From SAR324 cluster bacterium REDSEA-S27_B3 (GTDB lineage Bacteria > SAR324 > NAC60-12): a stretch of DNA of 64,000 bases. The stretch spans positions 37,728 through 101,727 of the forward strand of contig LUQO01000045.1 of the NCBI GenBank assembly GCA_001627865.1, read 5' to 3'. The notes below the pieces were generated by a model. The model made no database searches. It was not told where the DNA came from and saw only the letters and a program-made list of their open reading frames with translations. The first letter of the stretch is position 1; each line of letters opens with the position of its first letter. This document shows positions 18,575 to 27,090 of this stretch, in pieces. Both the position numbers and the translations under genes were made by a program.

Positions 18575-19867
18575 ATGAAAAAAACAGGAATTCACCACAA
18601 TATTTTCACAAGAATTTTGTTGTGTACAATTGTATTTATTTCAGCATGTGCAGCGCCAACACTTACTCAATTTGAAGTACAGCGTCCTTCCAGAATCACT
18701 GTTCCCAGTGAGGTAAAAAAAGTTTTTATTCGTGAAGATCTGGTTGTAAACACAAATGATCAGCTTGGCATTAAATCCCAGGTATTGAAACAATTAGCCT
18801 CGGAACTAAATCGAATGGGACGCTTCGAGGTAAGTGTTGTGCAAACTTTGGAGGAGAACAACATTGATGCTGAAAAGGAAACCGTGGCAGTTATTCAAGG
18901 TGAAGTAATCAGTGGAGGTGAAGTGGACAAAGGACAATTTACTGACCTGGCCACCTGCACAGGGGGAATCAGTGGGAGACTATCTTCTGCCACTGCCGCG
19001 GGCATTACTGACAAAGCCATTACTTTGGATAATTGGAGAGGTTATGTCTGCCGGAGAGGTGCTTTTGCCAGTGATGTAACGGAACTGGCTCTTTCTTCCG
19101 CATTTGCTTTGGCAGGATTTGAAGAGGGTATCCCGCCAAAAAACCAGGTTGTGCGAACATATAAATACAAAAATCTTTCCCTGTTTGCACAAGCTAATTT
19201 CAGTTTCACAATCATTGGCCTTAAAAGAGAAACACTAGCTATTCGCGCAGATTCAGCAAACTTTGGTAGAAGCATTACTGAAAAAGATTCTTACCGAAAT
19301 GTCAAAGAAAGCCACTTGATTTCGCTGACATTGGGCAGCCTGATCAGCAGCATCAGGATACCTATTTTTCCTATTCCTTCACGTGAACTTGCCTTAGCCG
19401 GACGCAGCAATCCAAAACGTATTTTTTATGGGAAGAACCGTTTACCAGTTCCTGGAAAACACGATTTGCCTTCCAAAGAAAAGAAACAGGTAATTCAGAA
19501 ATTAGTGTTTAAAACACTTGAATCATTTATCCGCACAATTTCTCCCTACAAGGTGATGGTAAATGCAGAAGTCGCAAACGGTGGTAAAGAAGAAGCGGCA
19601 AAATTATTAATAGAAGGGAAACCGGAAAATGCACGGAAGATATTTCAATCAATTCCGGAGGGCGATCGTGATTCGGCAGACTGGTATAATCTGGGCTTGG
19701 CTTATGAAGCCGGCGCTGTCAGTCTGGAAGATTATGAAGATGCACGAAGATATTACATTATAGCGCTTGAAAAAGATCCGGGCACAAAACTTTATGCTCA
19801 AGCTATCGGACGCATCCGTCGTTATCTGGCTGAAACAGGAAAACTTTCAAAACAAACTCAAAAGTAA
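18575..19867 (+). CDS. TPR lipoprotein, paralog 1 of 3
   Basis: A signal peptide with lipobox FISAC puts the mature protein on a membrane as a lipoprotein. The N-terminal part after the lipobox (FEVQRPSRITVPSEVKKVFI) resembles the two following gene products. The C-terminus contains one clear TPR-like unit (DWYNLGLAYEAG, then ARRYYIIALEKDPGTKLY). The middle has a small, Gly- and Ser-containing region with four cysteines and no motif I recognise. At 430 aa it is the longest of the trio. The gene starts 8 bp after the DUF2851 stop and is probably co-transcribed with it. Function unknown. Confidence 0.75.
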   Translation: MKKTGIHHNIFTRILLCTIVFISACAAPTLTQFEVQRPSRITVPSEVKKVFIREDLVVNTNDQLGIKSQVLKQLASELNRMGRFEVSVVQTLEENNIDAEKETVAVIQGEVISGGEVDKGQFTDLATCTGGISGRLSSATAAGITDKAITLDNWRGYVCRRGAFASDVTELALSSAFALAGFEEGIPPKNQVVRTYKYKNLSLFAQANFSFTIIGLKRETLAIRADSANFGRSITEKDSYRNVKESHLISLTLGSLISSIRIPIFPIPSRELALAGRSNPKRIFYGKNRLPVPGKHDLPSKEKKQVIQKLVFKTLESFIRTISPYKVMVNAEVANGGKEEAAKLLIEGKPENARKIFQSIPEGDRDSADWYNLGLAYEAGAVSLEDYEDARRYYIIALEKDPGTKLYAQAIGRIRRYLAETGKLSKQTQK

Positions 19868-19897
19868 AACAACATAACAAAATTTTTGATAAATTAT

Positions 19898-21028
19898 ATG
19901 ATTAATCAAATACAATCAATACTTTTCTCCACCGTATTCCTGCTGTCGAGTTGCGCCACAGCCACACTTAATGTTCGTTCTCCAGCTGAAATCAATACCA
20001 GGGAGATTAAAAAAGTTGCAGTAGGCGGCTTTGAGATTGGTCAGATTGTGATGAAGTATAAAACTGAAAGAAACGGTGCTTGGGAAATGTACCCTGTTTT
20101 GCTGAGTGAAGCACAACAGAAAACGATCAGCCGCTCTGTAAGGGCACGTGTCATAAACATGTTAACAAGCACACCGTACTTTAAAGTAGTATTTACAGAT
20201 GAATTTGAAAAGCTGGAAAGTGACGCGGCCCTTCAGCAATTAGTTTCTGTACGTGGTTACAAAACACAGGACGTTGATGCGGTTATCAATGGGAAACTCT
20301 GGCTTGAAATAGAACGGACTGACGGCGTTGACCTGAGCAAAGAAAGCCTGGAATACATTAGGCCGCCTCGTTCCAGACGCAGTCTTGGCTTAAACCTTAC
20401 AGTGGATCAGGTAGTTTGGTGGCCTTACAAATCTGTACGTGGAAGTTTGGCTCTTGAAGTAAAAATGACTCGTTTAGTCCCGACAGAAGTTTTAGCCTCA
20501 ACATTTGAAACACGAACTTTTGCTCAGAGAATCGGAGGAAGAAACAAGGAAAGTTTTCAGCAAATTTCCCATAGCATTACCAACACTTTTATTTCTTCCA
20601 AATCCGACCAAACAGATTCAATTGAAACGTCTGAAGAAGTTCTCCCTTCCTTTGACCAAATAATTGCTGATCTGGCACTTTCAATTGCCAGTAATTTTGT
20701 ACGCAGGGTTGCAGTAACAGAGAAAACTGTCATTTACCCAATTGCAAATGAAGGGCTCCCAAATTCCATATTATTAATCGAAGCAGGAGCATACGATCTA
20801 GCAATACAACAACTGCAATTGGCCACTGCTGAAAATCCAGACCCGAATGATCTTTACAATCTTGGTCTTTGCTTTGAGGCAATAGGAGATTATGGACTGG
20901 CAAACACATCATACAGGGAAGCCTGGGAAGCTGAACCGGAGAACCTTCTCTTTGCACAGGGAATGGGACGCATAGAAAGACTGAAACGCGAGTACCCTCA
21001 ACTTCAGAGACAGCTTGAATCACGCTAA
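19898..21028 (+). CDS. TPR lipoprotein, paralog 2 of 3
   Basis: The tracked start is a TTG at 19886; the ATG four codons later (MINQIQSILFSTVFLLSSC) gives a normal signal peptide with lipobox LLSSC, so I use it. The post-lipobox segment (LNVRSPAEINTREIKKVAVG) and the C-terminal TPR-like unit (DLYNLGLCFEAIGDYGLA) parallel paralogs 1 and 3. A middle segment, KVAVGGFEIGQIV, recalls the opening beta strand of CsgG-like lipoproteins, but the match is weak. Located 30 bp after paralog 1 and 86 bp before paralog 3. Function unknown. Confidence 0.75.
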   Translation: MINQIQSILFSTVFLLSSCATATLNVRSPAEINTREIKKVAVGGFEIGQIVMKYKTERNGAWEMYPVLLSEAQQKTISRSVRARVINMLTSTPYFKVVFTDEFEKLESDAALQQLVSVRGYKTQDVDAVINGKLWLEIERTDGVDLSKESLEYIRPPRSRRSLGLNLTVDQVVWWPYKSVRGSLALEVKMTRLVPTEVLASTFETRTFAQRIGGRNKESFQQISHSITNTFISSKSDQTDSIETSEEVLPSFDQIIADLALSIASNFVRRVAVTEKTVIYPIANEGLPNSILLIEAGAYDLAIQQLQLATAENPDPNDLYNLGLCFEAIGDYGLANTSYREAWEAEPENLLFAQGMGRIERLKREYPQLQRQLESR

Positions 21029-21114
21029 TTTATTATTAAACGCAGAACCGAGAATTTTTATTCACATACAAATGCTGATTATACAATTCTGTTAACCTAT
21101 CTAACCTCACGCAA

Positions 21115-22305
21115 ATGTACCTCAGAGTATTTATCTTTTTGATAATAGGTTTAACAGCAACTTCCTGTGCTCCAAAAATCAGCTTCAAAATTCAACGGCC
21201 TCCGCTCCAACAAGTAGTACAAATTAAATACATAGAAATCGGAAAATTTGAAATTGTCTCCGGACAAATTGAAATGCCAAAATCAGAAAAGTCCCAACTT
21301 TCAAAATATGCAAATACGAGAGAACAAACTTTGAAACCTGCCATTTCAGGTTTCAAATCAAAAAAGGTAGAATCCGATCAAATTACAGAATTGCTCAGGG
21401 CCGCACTTGTTCATGACCTTTCTCTTCATTCTCCTTATCAGCTGATTAACACAACAGGAGATAAAGATGGTTACAGCGGTGTAGTGCCAAATGTTGACGA
21501 AGTGGCGGTCATAAGCGGGAAAATAAAATTTTTTGAGATGAATATTGAGTCAGGTGAGGATCTTTCATATTTCGCAAATATTCATAACAAAGGGGTTAGA
21601 CTGGAGCAATCATTGCTGGCAAGTGCTGTTGCAATGGGGATGGAATCATCCGGAAGCGGATTTGTTATTCCTACTCCTTATATTGAAAGACTGGCTGCAA
21701 TTGAAGTTGAAATTTTTATGATCAGAAAAAGTAACAAAGAAAATGTTGTCAGTCCGCAAACATTTCGTTCTTACTATACCCGCAAATGGGGTGGATCTCC
21801 TAAAACTTCACATCTGCCGGGAATTGTCAGGAAGACCATTTTAGAGGATTTTCAACAAGATGAAGATTCTTCATTATCATTACTTTCGAGCATTGATAGA
21901 GCTGGTCTGTCATTTACAAACCCAACTGAATATTTTGCAAGAGGATTCAATCTTAAACAGAATAAAGATGTACCTCAAACTTCACTGGATCTGAAAATAA
22001 GACTGGGAAGAGACATTGCCAAACAATTTGTCAAGCAAATCAGCCCTTATCACGAGACAGCAGATTTAATGGTACAGGATGGAAATTCAGTTGCCGCAAC
22101 ACTGATACGTGGGAATGCATACCAGCAAGCAATAGCTTTTCTTCAAAATTTTGACAAACGTACAGCAGAAGATGAATACAATCTTGGTTTAGCTTTTGAA
22201 GCCAGCGGAGAAATACCTATGGCAAGAAAACACTATGTACTTGCTCTTGACCGTGAAAACGATAATCAGGAATTTAAAAATGCGGTAAGACGCACTCAAT
22301 ATTGA
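21115..22305 (+). CDS. TPR lipoprotein, paralog 3 of 3
   Basis: Signal peptide MYLRVFIFLIIGLTATSC ends in a lipobox-like TATSC. The shared layout is repeated: an RP motif after the lipobox (FKIQRPPLQQVVQIKYIEIG), a long mixed middle part, the FVKQISPYHE block (FIRTISPYKV in paralog 1), and a terminal TPR-like unit (DEYNLGLAFEASGEIPMARK). At 396 aa it is close in size to the others. It is followed within 5 bp by a strong terminator hairpin, so it ends the DUF2851-lipoprotein transcription unit. Function unknown. Confidence 0.75.
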   Translation: MYLRVFIFLIIGLTATSCAPKISFKIQRPPLQQVVQIKYIEIGKFEIVSGQIEMPKSEKSQLSKYANTREQTLKPAISGFKSKKVESDQITELLRAALVHDLSLHSPYQLINTTGDKDGYSGVVPNVDEVAVISGKIKFFEMNIESGEDLSYFANIHNKGVRLEQSLLASAVAMGMESSGSGFVIPTPYIERLAAIEVEIFMIRKSNKENVVSPQTFRSYYTRKWGGSPKTSHLPGIVRKTILEDFQQDEDSSLSLLSSIDRAGLSFTNPTEYFARGFNLKQNKDVPQTSLDLKIRLGRDIAKQFVKQISPYHETADLMVQDGNSVAATLIRGNAYQQAIAFLQNFDKRTAEDEYNLGLAFEASGEIPMARKHYVLALDRENDNQEFKNAVRRTQY

Positions 22306-22310
22306 TTATC

Positions 22311-22341
22311 GGGATTCCTTTTTTACAGGAATCCCTTTTAT
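22311..22341 (+). terminator. Rho-independent terminator of the lipoprotein operon
   Basis: A perfect 8-bp stem, GGGATTCC/GGAATCCC (22311-22318 with 22328-22335), and a 9-base loop are followed by TTTTATT. It lies just after the paralog 3 stop codon and directly abuts the end of the convergent HTH gene. Confidence 0.85.
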
Positions 22342-22775
22342 TAATTGAGACCGGCTAGTTCCTTGTGAGGATCATTCTTCGTATCAAAGAATGGAAAGGG
22401 TATTTTCAAAGCTCGTGAAATACGCTCCAGAGAGGCCTCTGACACCTCTGCCGCATGCGATTCCCAGCTTTTTACAGTTTGAATTGCAAAACCATGTTCA
22501 TATGCAAAGGCCTCGATCGACATGCCTCGTAGCAAGCGGGCGTATTTGATGCGATCACCTATCCTGTCAAGATTAAGGTCTTCATCCAGCCCCATCTCTC
22601 GCACATCAATAGACAATACTTTGGCAATTTCACTGTATTTGGTTAGTTTAGGTGTTGAGTGTCCTGTTTCCCAATTTTTTACCGCAGTCAGCGATACGCT
22701 AAGTTTTCTGGCAAATTCCTTGCGGGTTAAACCGGAATCTTCCCGCCACTTAGTCATTTGTTCACCAAAATCCAT
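22341..22775 (-). CDS. Tandem-HTH (two XRE domains) regulator
   Basis: Two XRE-like helix-turn-helix domains are joined in one ~144-aa protein. The first is GLTRKEFARKLSVSLTAVKN (then WETGHSTP). The second is MSIEAFAYEHGFAIQTVKSW (then ESHAAEVSEASLERISRAL). The ORF track starts at a TTG (22799), but the ATG at 22775 has AAGAGAG just upstream and gives MDFGEQMTKW. Two HTH domains in a monomer suggest either recognition of an asymmetric site or an intramolecular pseudo-dimer. The target is unknown. Confidence 0.7.
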   Translation of the reverse strand: MDFGEQMTKWREDSGLTRKEFARKLSVSLTAVKNWETGHSTPKLTKYSEIAKVLSIDVREMGLDEDLNLDRIGDRIKYARLLRGMSIEAFAYEHGFAIQTVKSWESHAAEVSEASLERISRALKIPFPFFDTKNDPHKELAGLN

Positions 22776-22912
22776 TTGACTCTCTTGTTTTGTTAGCAAT
22801 TTAATATCTGTACAGGATTATCTTTTTTCCCCTCATTGTTGTTGGTATTCTTTCAAAATACTCGGGGAATTTTCAAAGCACTAAGGTGTAATTCTTTTCC
22901 TGAGCTTTGCAT

Positions 22913-22941
22913 ATATTATATCAATTATTCAAAAACGTCAA
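22913..22941 (-). promoter_or_regulatory. Candidate promoter for the tandem-HTH regulator
   Basis: Minus strand TTGACG (22941-22936) with TAATAT at 17-bp spacing (22918-22913). An overlapping TATAAT sits at 15-bp spacing. About 110 bp separate it from the preferred ATG. Confidence 0.4.
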
Positions 22942-23110
22942 CCATATTATATAATTGATAGGTTTCTGTCACTCATTGAAAAATATTTTTGCTTTGATAT
23001 TATTAGTTTTTGGTTTAGTTCTGGGCATGTTAGTTTAATCAAAATGCCACTTTCTACTGCACTAATATAGTAGTGCTTAATGCTTTAGAATAAAAAACGT
23101 TAAAAAAATG

Positions 23111-23163
23111 TTGACAATCATGAAAAAAATGAAATATAATTAACCGTGCGGTCGGTTAATTAT
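23111..23163 (+). promoter_or_regulatory. Consensus sigma-70 promoter overlapped by a perfect TetR-type operator (paa operon)
   Basis: Perfect TTGACA (23111-23116), 18-bp spacer and perfect TATAAT (23135-23140). A perfect inverted repeat with 11-bp arms, ATAATTAACCG-N6-CGGTTAATTAT, spans 23136-23163. It covers five bases of the -10 and the likely start point. The ACCG/CGGT core is typical of TetR-family operators, and an intact TetR gene ends the operon, so that protein is the probable repressor. That pairing is inference; the promoter and palindrome are seen directly. Confidence 0.8.
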
Positions 23164-23195
23164 AAGGCATTATAATCACAAACATTCTCTCATCC

Positions 23196-23759
23196 ATGAA
23201 ATCACAAATTACGACTAAAACGATTTCAGGCAAATCAACAGACGAAGAGAAGCATCAAAGTCATTTTGAAGAGCGTATTCAGTCCGGAGAACGAATTGAA
23301 CCAAAGGGCTGGATGCCGGAAAGATTTCGTAAGCAACTTACCAGAATGATTTCTCAGCACGCTCATTCGGAAGTAATTGGTATGTATCCGGAAGGCAATT
23401 GGATCACCCGAGCGCCAACGTTACGGCGTAAGCTTGGTTTGTTGGCAAAAGTTCAGGACGAATGCGGGCATGGTCTTTACTTGTACTGTGCAGCAGAAAC
23501 TCTGGGTGTGGACAGGAATGACCTTTTCGAGGAATTGCTTGATGGCAAAGCTAAATATTCCAGCATATTCAATTACCCCACATTAAGCTGGGCAGATATT
23601 GGAGTGATAGGCTGGTTGGTGGATGGCGCAGCGATTATAAATCAGACTCCATTAGCAAAATGCTCATACGGCCCATACGCCAGAGCCATGAAACATATTT
23701 GCAAGGAGGAAAGCTTTCACCTGTAGCAGGGATTTGAAATTGTCACAAAACTGGCCCAA
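23196..23759 (+). pseudogene. paaA: paaA pseudogene: amber stop, then fused to the end of paaB
   Basis: The product is the alpha subunit of phenylacetyl-CoA 1,2-epoxidase (PaaABCE), an oxygenase of aerobic phenylacetate degradation. The 176-codon ORF matches the PaaA N-terminal half, including two iron-ligand-type motifs (QDECGHG and CKEESFH). A TAG (23724-23726) then interrupts it. The same frame goes on QGFEIVTKLAQ, exactly as in intact PaaA, until about 23759, where homology stops and paaB sequence begins in another frame. Normal PaaA is about 310-330 aa, so roughly 130 or more codons are missing. The gene should be non-functional. Confidence 0.88.
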
Positions 23760-23836
23760 TGTTCTTTGACTCTTCTTCAGACAAAGTTTACAGGCATCCT
23801 CAGTTCTACAGGATTCCAAGAAGTGTGAGGCTTTGA
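23759..23836 (+). pseudogene. paaB: paaB C-terminal remnant
   Basis: In the frame shifted relative to paaA, bases 23759-23836 encode MFFDSSSDKVYRHPQFYRIP and a few more residues to TGA. This matches the conserved PaaB C-terminus (family pattern FFDPA..KVYRHP.FY.IP). About 70 upstream codons of paaB are absent. The TGA overlaps the paaC ATG (TGATG), so the original operon's stop/start overlap is still intact. This fixes the event as an internal deletion joining mid-paaA to late paaB. It is too short for the ORF track. Confidence 0.85.
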
Positions 23837-24609
23837 TGGAACTGACACCTGAACTTCGTATGCATTTGTTAGACTATTTGCTGAGACACGCTGACGACAG
23901 GCTGATTCTTGGGCATCGTCTTTCAGAATGTTGTGGTCATGCCCCAATGATGGAAGAAGATTTAGCACTAGCCAATATCGCGCTTGATTTGATTGGACAG
24001 GCATCTTTTATTTACCAGCTTGCTACTGAAACCGAAAATAAAGGCCATACGGAAGATGATTTTGCCTTTCTCCGTGATCCTTCTGAGTTTCGCAACATGC
24101 AGTTAGTGGAACAACCAAATAGTGATTTTGCTTATACCATTGTACGTCAATTTCTCTTTGATGCTTATGACGTTCTTTTTCTGGAAAAACTAAGCTTATC
24201 CGCACATAATCAACGGGCAGGCATTGGTGCAAAGGCCTTGAAAGAGGCAAATTACCATTTGAGACACACCAAACAGTGGATGCTGCGGTTGGGTGATGGT
24301 ACAGACGAAAGTCGCTCCCGCATACAGCATGCATTAAATGAACTCTGGGGATTTTCTGATGAACTGTTTATTCCAGATGAACTGGACCAAATCATGGTGG
24401 CACAAAATATTGGAGTAGACATGGAGTCCCTGCGATCTGCATGGATTGAGGAAGTTGAACAGACCCTGAAGGAAGCAACTTTGAGTAAACCTGGTGATGA
24501 GTTTTACATAGCTTCAGGAAGCCGAAGCGGATACCATACCGAACACTTAAGTCACATGCTTGCAGAGATGCAGGTTTTACAGCGAACACATCCAGGAGCT
24601 GAGTGGTGA
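23836..24609 (+). CDS. paaC: PaaC, structural subunit of phenylacetyl-CoA epoxidase
   Basis: PaaC is the ferritin-like partner subunit that structurally supports PaaA. At 257 aa it is of normal length, with conserved stretches LRHADDRLILGHRLSEC, ALANIALDLIGQA and NYHLRHTKQWMLRLGDG. I start at the ATG 23836, which overlaps the paaB TGA, and not at the TTG 23833 of the track. The gene appears intact, although PaaA, its catalytic partner, is destroyed here. It would be orphaned unless another paaA copy exists. Confidence 0.92.
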   Translation: MELTPELRMHLLDYLLRHADDRLILGHRLSECCGHAPMMEEDLALANIALDLIGQASFIYQLATETENKGHTEDDFAFLRDPSEFRNMQLVEQPNSDFAYTIVRQFLFDAYDVLFLEKLSLSAHNQRAGIGAKALKEANYHLRHTKQWMLRLGDGTDESRSRIQHALNELWGFSDELFIPDELDQIMVAQNIGVDMESLRSAWIEEVEQTLKEATLSKPGDEFYIASGSRSGYHTEHLSHMLAEMQVLQRTHPGAEW

Positions 24610-25067
24610 GAGCCTTGGTTTGCCTGCGAACTGTGCCGGATCCTGAAATTCCGGTATTGGATGTGATCTCAATGAGGATTGTACGTGAAATTGATGAAAA
24701 TCCTGATGGAGTCAGGGTGACAATCACTCCGACATATTCAGGATGTCCGGCGATGAAGGAAATTGAATCCAGCATACGCAGCACCTTGAATCAAGCAGGA
24801 TTTGCTAAGGTGTAGATGAAAATTCAAATCTCCCCTCCCTGGACTACAGACTGGATCACAAAAGAAGCACTGGAAAAACTGCGATCCTATGGCATTGCCC
24901 CTCCGAAACGCGCCTGTAATCACAGTGTTGATCAAACCCACGCAGACTGCCCATATTGCGGTTCAGTGAAAACACAACTACAAAGCGAGTTTGGAAGTAC
25001 ACCATGCAAGAGTCTGCATGTCTGCAAAAATTGTCACCAGCCATTTGAAAGTTTCAAATGCATCTGA
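24606..25067 (+). pseudogene. paaD: paaD with in-frame amber stop
   Basis: PaaD is a SufT-like maturation factor for the phenylacetyl-CoA epoxidase. The first part is PDPEIPVLDVISM, then VTITPTYSGCPAM. A TAG (24813-24815) follows GFAKV. In the same frame the gene resumes QISPPWTTDWITKEALEKLR and ends with the zinc-ribbon-like CPYCG, EFGSTPCKSLHVCKNC and FKCI of normal PaaD. Joined, the two halves make about 153 codons, close to the usual ~160. GTG 24606 overlaps the paaC TGA, as in functional operons. No paaE follows. Confidence 0.88.
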
Positions 25068-25113
25068 GCCACACCACTACGACCTAAAAACCTACAGCCA
25101 GATTATCTTCAAA

Positions 25114-25731
25114 ATGGCACGCACCCGAGCAAAAGATTATCATCAAAAAAAAGCCTTTATTCGTGAAAAGGCTGTTGAGCTGTTTGCGGAGCAGGGATTT
25201 TCAAATAGTTCCATCACCCAGTTATCAGGGCGTTGTGGCGCATCGAAGGCCTGGCTCTATCATTACTTTAACAGCAAAGAAGAAATTCTCTTCGAAATTT
25301 TTGATATTCACACCTCACGTCTTGTAGAAGCCATTAAAAATGTTCGTGAACTGGGACTTGCTCCGGAAGAACAGTTTCAGAAATTTCTGCAGAATTTTCT
25401 GAAAATTTATGAATCAACACAAACTACTCATCTCGTTCTGCTTCACGATCTCAATCGCTTGAACCCCGAACAACACGAGATCATCGCTGCACGAGAGCGT
25501 ACAATTGTCCAGGAGATTGCTGAAATGATAGCTGTGTTACGTCCGGATTTGTTGGGACATCAACCGGAATTGCAGAAGCCCCTGGCGATGTCACTGATGG
25601 GGATGATTAACTGGACTTTTACCTGGTTCCGCAAAGAAGGACCAATGAGCCACAAGCAATTTTCACAACTTGCAGCACAGTTATTCCTGCACGGGATCAT
25701 CAGATTAAATTTGCAGGCAAGTGGGGATTAA
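25114..25731 (+). CDS. TetR-family repressor, probable PaaR-like regulator
   Basis: The track starts at 24991, but those codons overlap paaD out of frame and are not protein-like. The ATG 25114 gives MARTRAKDYHQKKAFIREKA, a normal TetR N-terminus, and 205 aa. The DNA-binding helix-turn-helix is NSSITQLSGRCGASKAWLYH (then YFNSKEEIL). The rest is an all-alpha ligand-binding domain. It is co-directional with the paa remnants and likely controls the perfect palindrome upstream of paaA; phenylacetyl-CoA is a reasonable ligand by analogy. Unlike paaA and paaD, it is intact. Confidence 0.85.
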   Translation: MARTRAKDYHQKKAFIREKAVELFAEQGFSNSSITQLSGRCGASKAWLYHYFNSKEEILFEIFDIHTSRLVEAIKNVRELGLAPEEQFQKFLQNFLKIYESTQTTHLVLLHDLNRLNPEQHEIIAARERTIVQEIAEMIAVLRPDLLGHQPELQKPLAMSLMGMINWTFTWFRKEGPMSHKQFSQLAAQLFLHGIIRLNLQASGD

Positions 25732-25773
25732 GACAGTAAAGGCCTGATAGTATAATTATTACTAAATTTATCA

Positions 25774-25792
25774 CTAGTGTCCGGTTAAATTA
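25774..25792 (+). repeat. IS left inverted repeat with flanking CTAG
   Basis: CTAG at 25774-25777 precedes TGTCCGGTTAAATTA at 25778-25792. The outward flank ATCA is mirrored as TGAT on the right side. Confidence 0.8.
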
Positions 25793-27090
25793 AGTTTGAT
25801 CAGTCGTATCATACTGTATTGTTAAATAAAACCATTCAAAATAAGGTGTTACCGACTTCAGCTAATTAATTTTCTCATATATTGTGTTAAGCTCCATAAT
25901 TTGGAGTTTAGCATGTTCAAAGGTCAGTATGTTTTTTCACAAATCACAGATCATTTACCTCTTCACACTTTTCGCAGGTGTGTTGAACGCTACCTGGGGG
26001 AGCGGTATGTAAAACATTTCAAATGCTTTGATCAGTACTTGGCAATGTCGTTTGCTCAGCTAACTCATCGTGAGAGTCTCCGTGATATTGAAGCCTGCCT
26101 TCAGGCTCATAGCAGTAAACTCTATCATATGGGTTTTCGATCATCAATTTCCAGAAGTACACTGGCAGATGCAAACGAGCAACGAGACTGGCGAATTTAT
26201 GCGGACTTTGCTCAAGCACTAATCAGGATTGCCCGACCTCTTTATGCTGGTGATCAGCTGGAATTGGATCTAAAAAATACTGTTTATGCACTTGATGCAT
26301 CTACGATTGATCTTTGTTTTTCTGTTTTTCCATGGGCACTCTTTCGATCCACAAAGTCTGCGGTTAAACTCCATACCCTGCTTGATTTAAGAGGGAACAT
26401 TCCGTCATTCGTTCATATCTCAGAGGGTAAGCTGCATGATGTCAACGCCCTTGATATGATTGTTCCAGAAGCAGGCTCTTTTTATGTGATGGATAGAGGT
26501 TACCTGGATTTCGAGCGACTTTACTCTTTGAATAATGCTGGTGCTTTCTTCGTGATTCGCTCAAAAAATAATATCCAGTTTAAACGCAGATACTCTCACT
26601 CCGTTAAAAAATCAAGTGGAATTCGGTGTGACCAAACTATTAAACTGATAGGGTTAAACACAAAAAATAAATATCCAAAACCGTTGCGGCGAGTTAAATA
26701 CCATGATAACCAGACAGATAAAACACTTAATCTTTTTACCAACAACGAGGTCATATCAGCACAAACAGTGGCTGATCTTTACCGGTACAGATGGAAAGTC
26801 GAACTCTTTTTTAAGTGGATTAAGCAACATCTGCGTATAAGATCTTTTTATGGTACATCTGAAAATGCTGTCAAGAGTCAAATATGGATTGCTATTTCAA
26901 TTTATGTGCTAATAGCAATTATCAAAAAACAACTAAAAATAAAGGCAGAACTCTACACAATTTTACAGATTTTGAGCCTGACTCTATTTGAAAAAATACC
27001 ATTAAAACAATTACTTGAAAATAAACACTGCATGACGCAAATTCACGAATATGCTATCCAACTGAATTTATTCGATAACTTAACCGGACA
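25778..27090 (+). mobile_element. Complete IS4-family insertion sequence
   Basis: A 1,313-bp element with one transposase ORF. Its ends are inverted repeats TGTCCGGTTAAATTA (left) and TGTCCGGTTAAGTTA (right, read inward), matching in 14 of 15 bases. Each end is preceded by CTAG, a likely 4-bp target duplication. Because CTAG is palindromic, it could alternatively be the outer part of longer inverted repeats; identity in fact continues outward through ATCA. It separates the tetR gene from a truncated hppD. Confidence 0.85.

Larger units (their letters stand above)
22800..23195. other. 396-bp intergenic region between two divergent units
   Basis: No ORF or RNA gene is recognised here. The region holds a candidate minus-strand promoter for the tandem-HTH gene and the plus-strand paa promoter/operator. 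Between them is an AT-rich stretch with two inverted repeats: TCAATTAT/ATAATTGA (22921-22928 and 22951-22958) and GCACTA/TAGTGC (23059-23064 and 23071-23076). These may be operators but no protein can be assigned to them. Confidence 0.5.

Noticed and set aside
23724-24815. The two TAG codons in paaA and paaD as possible recoded (suppressed) codons
   Set aside because: paaA is also broken by a deletion and frameshift a few codons after its TAG, so suppression would not restore it. Decay explains both more simply.
24991-25113. N-terminal extension of the TetR ORF in the ORF track
   Set aside because: These codons overlap the conserved end of paaD in another frame and do not look like a TetR N-terminus; the ATG at 25114 does.
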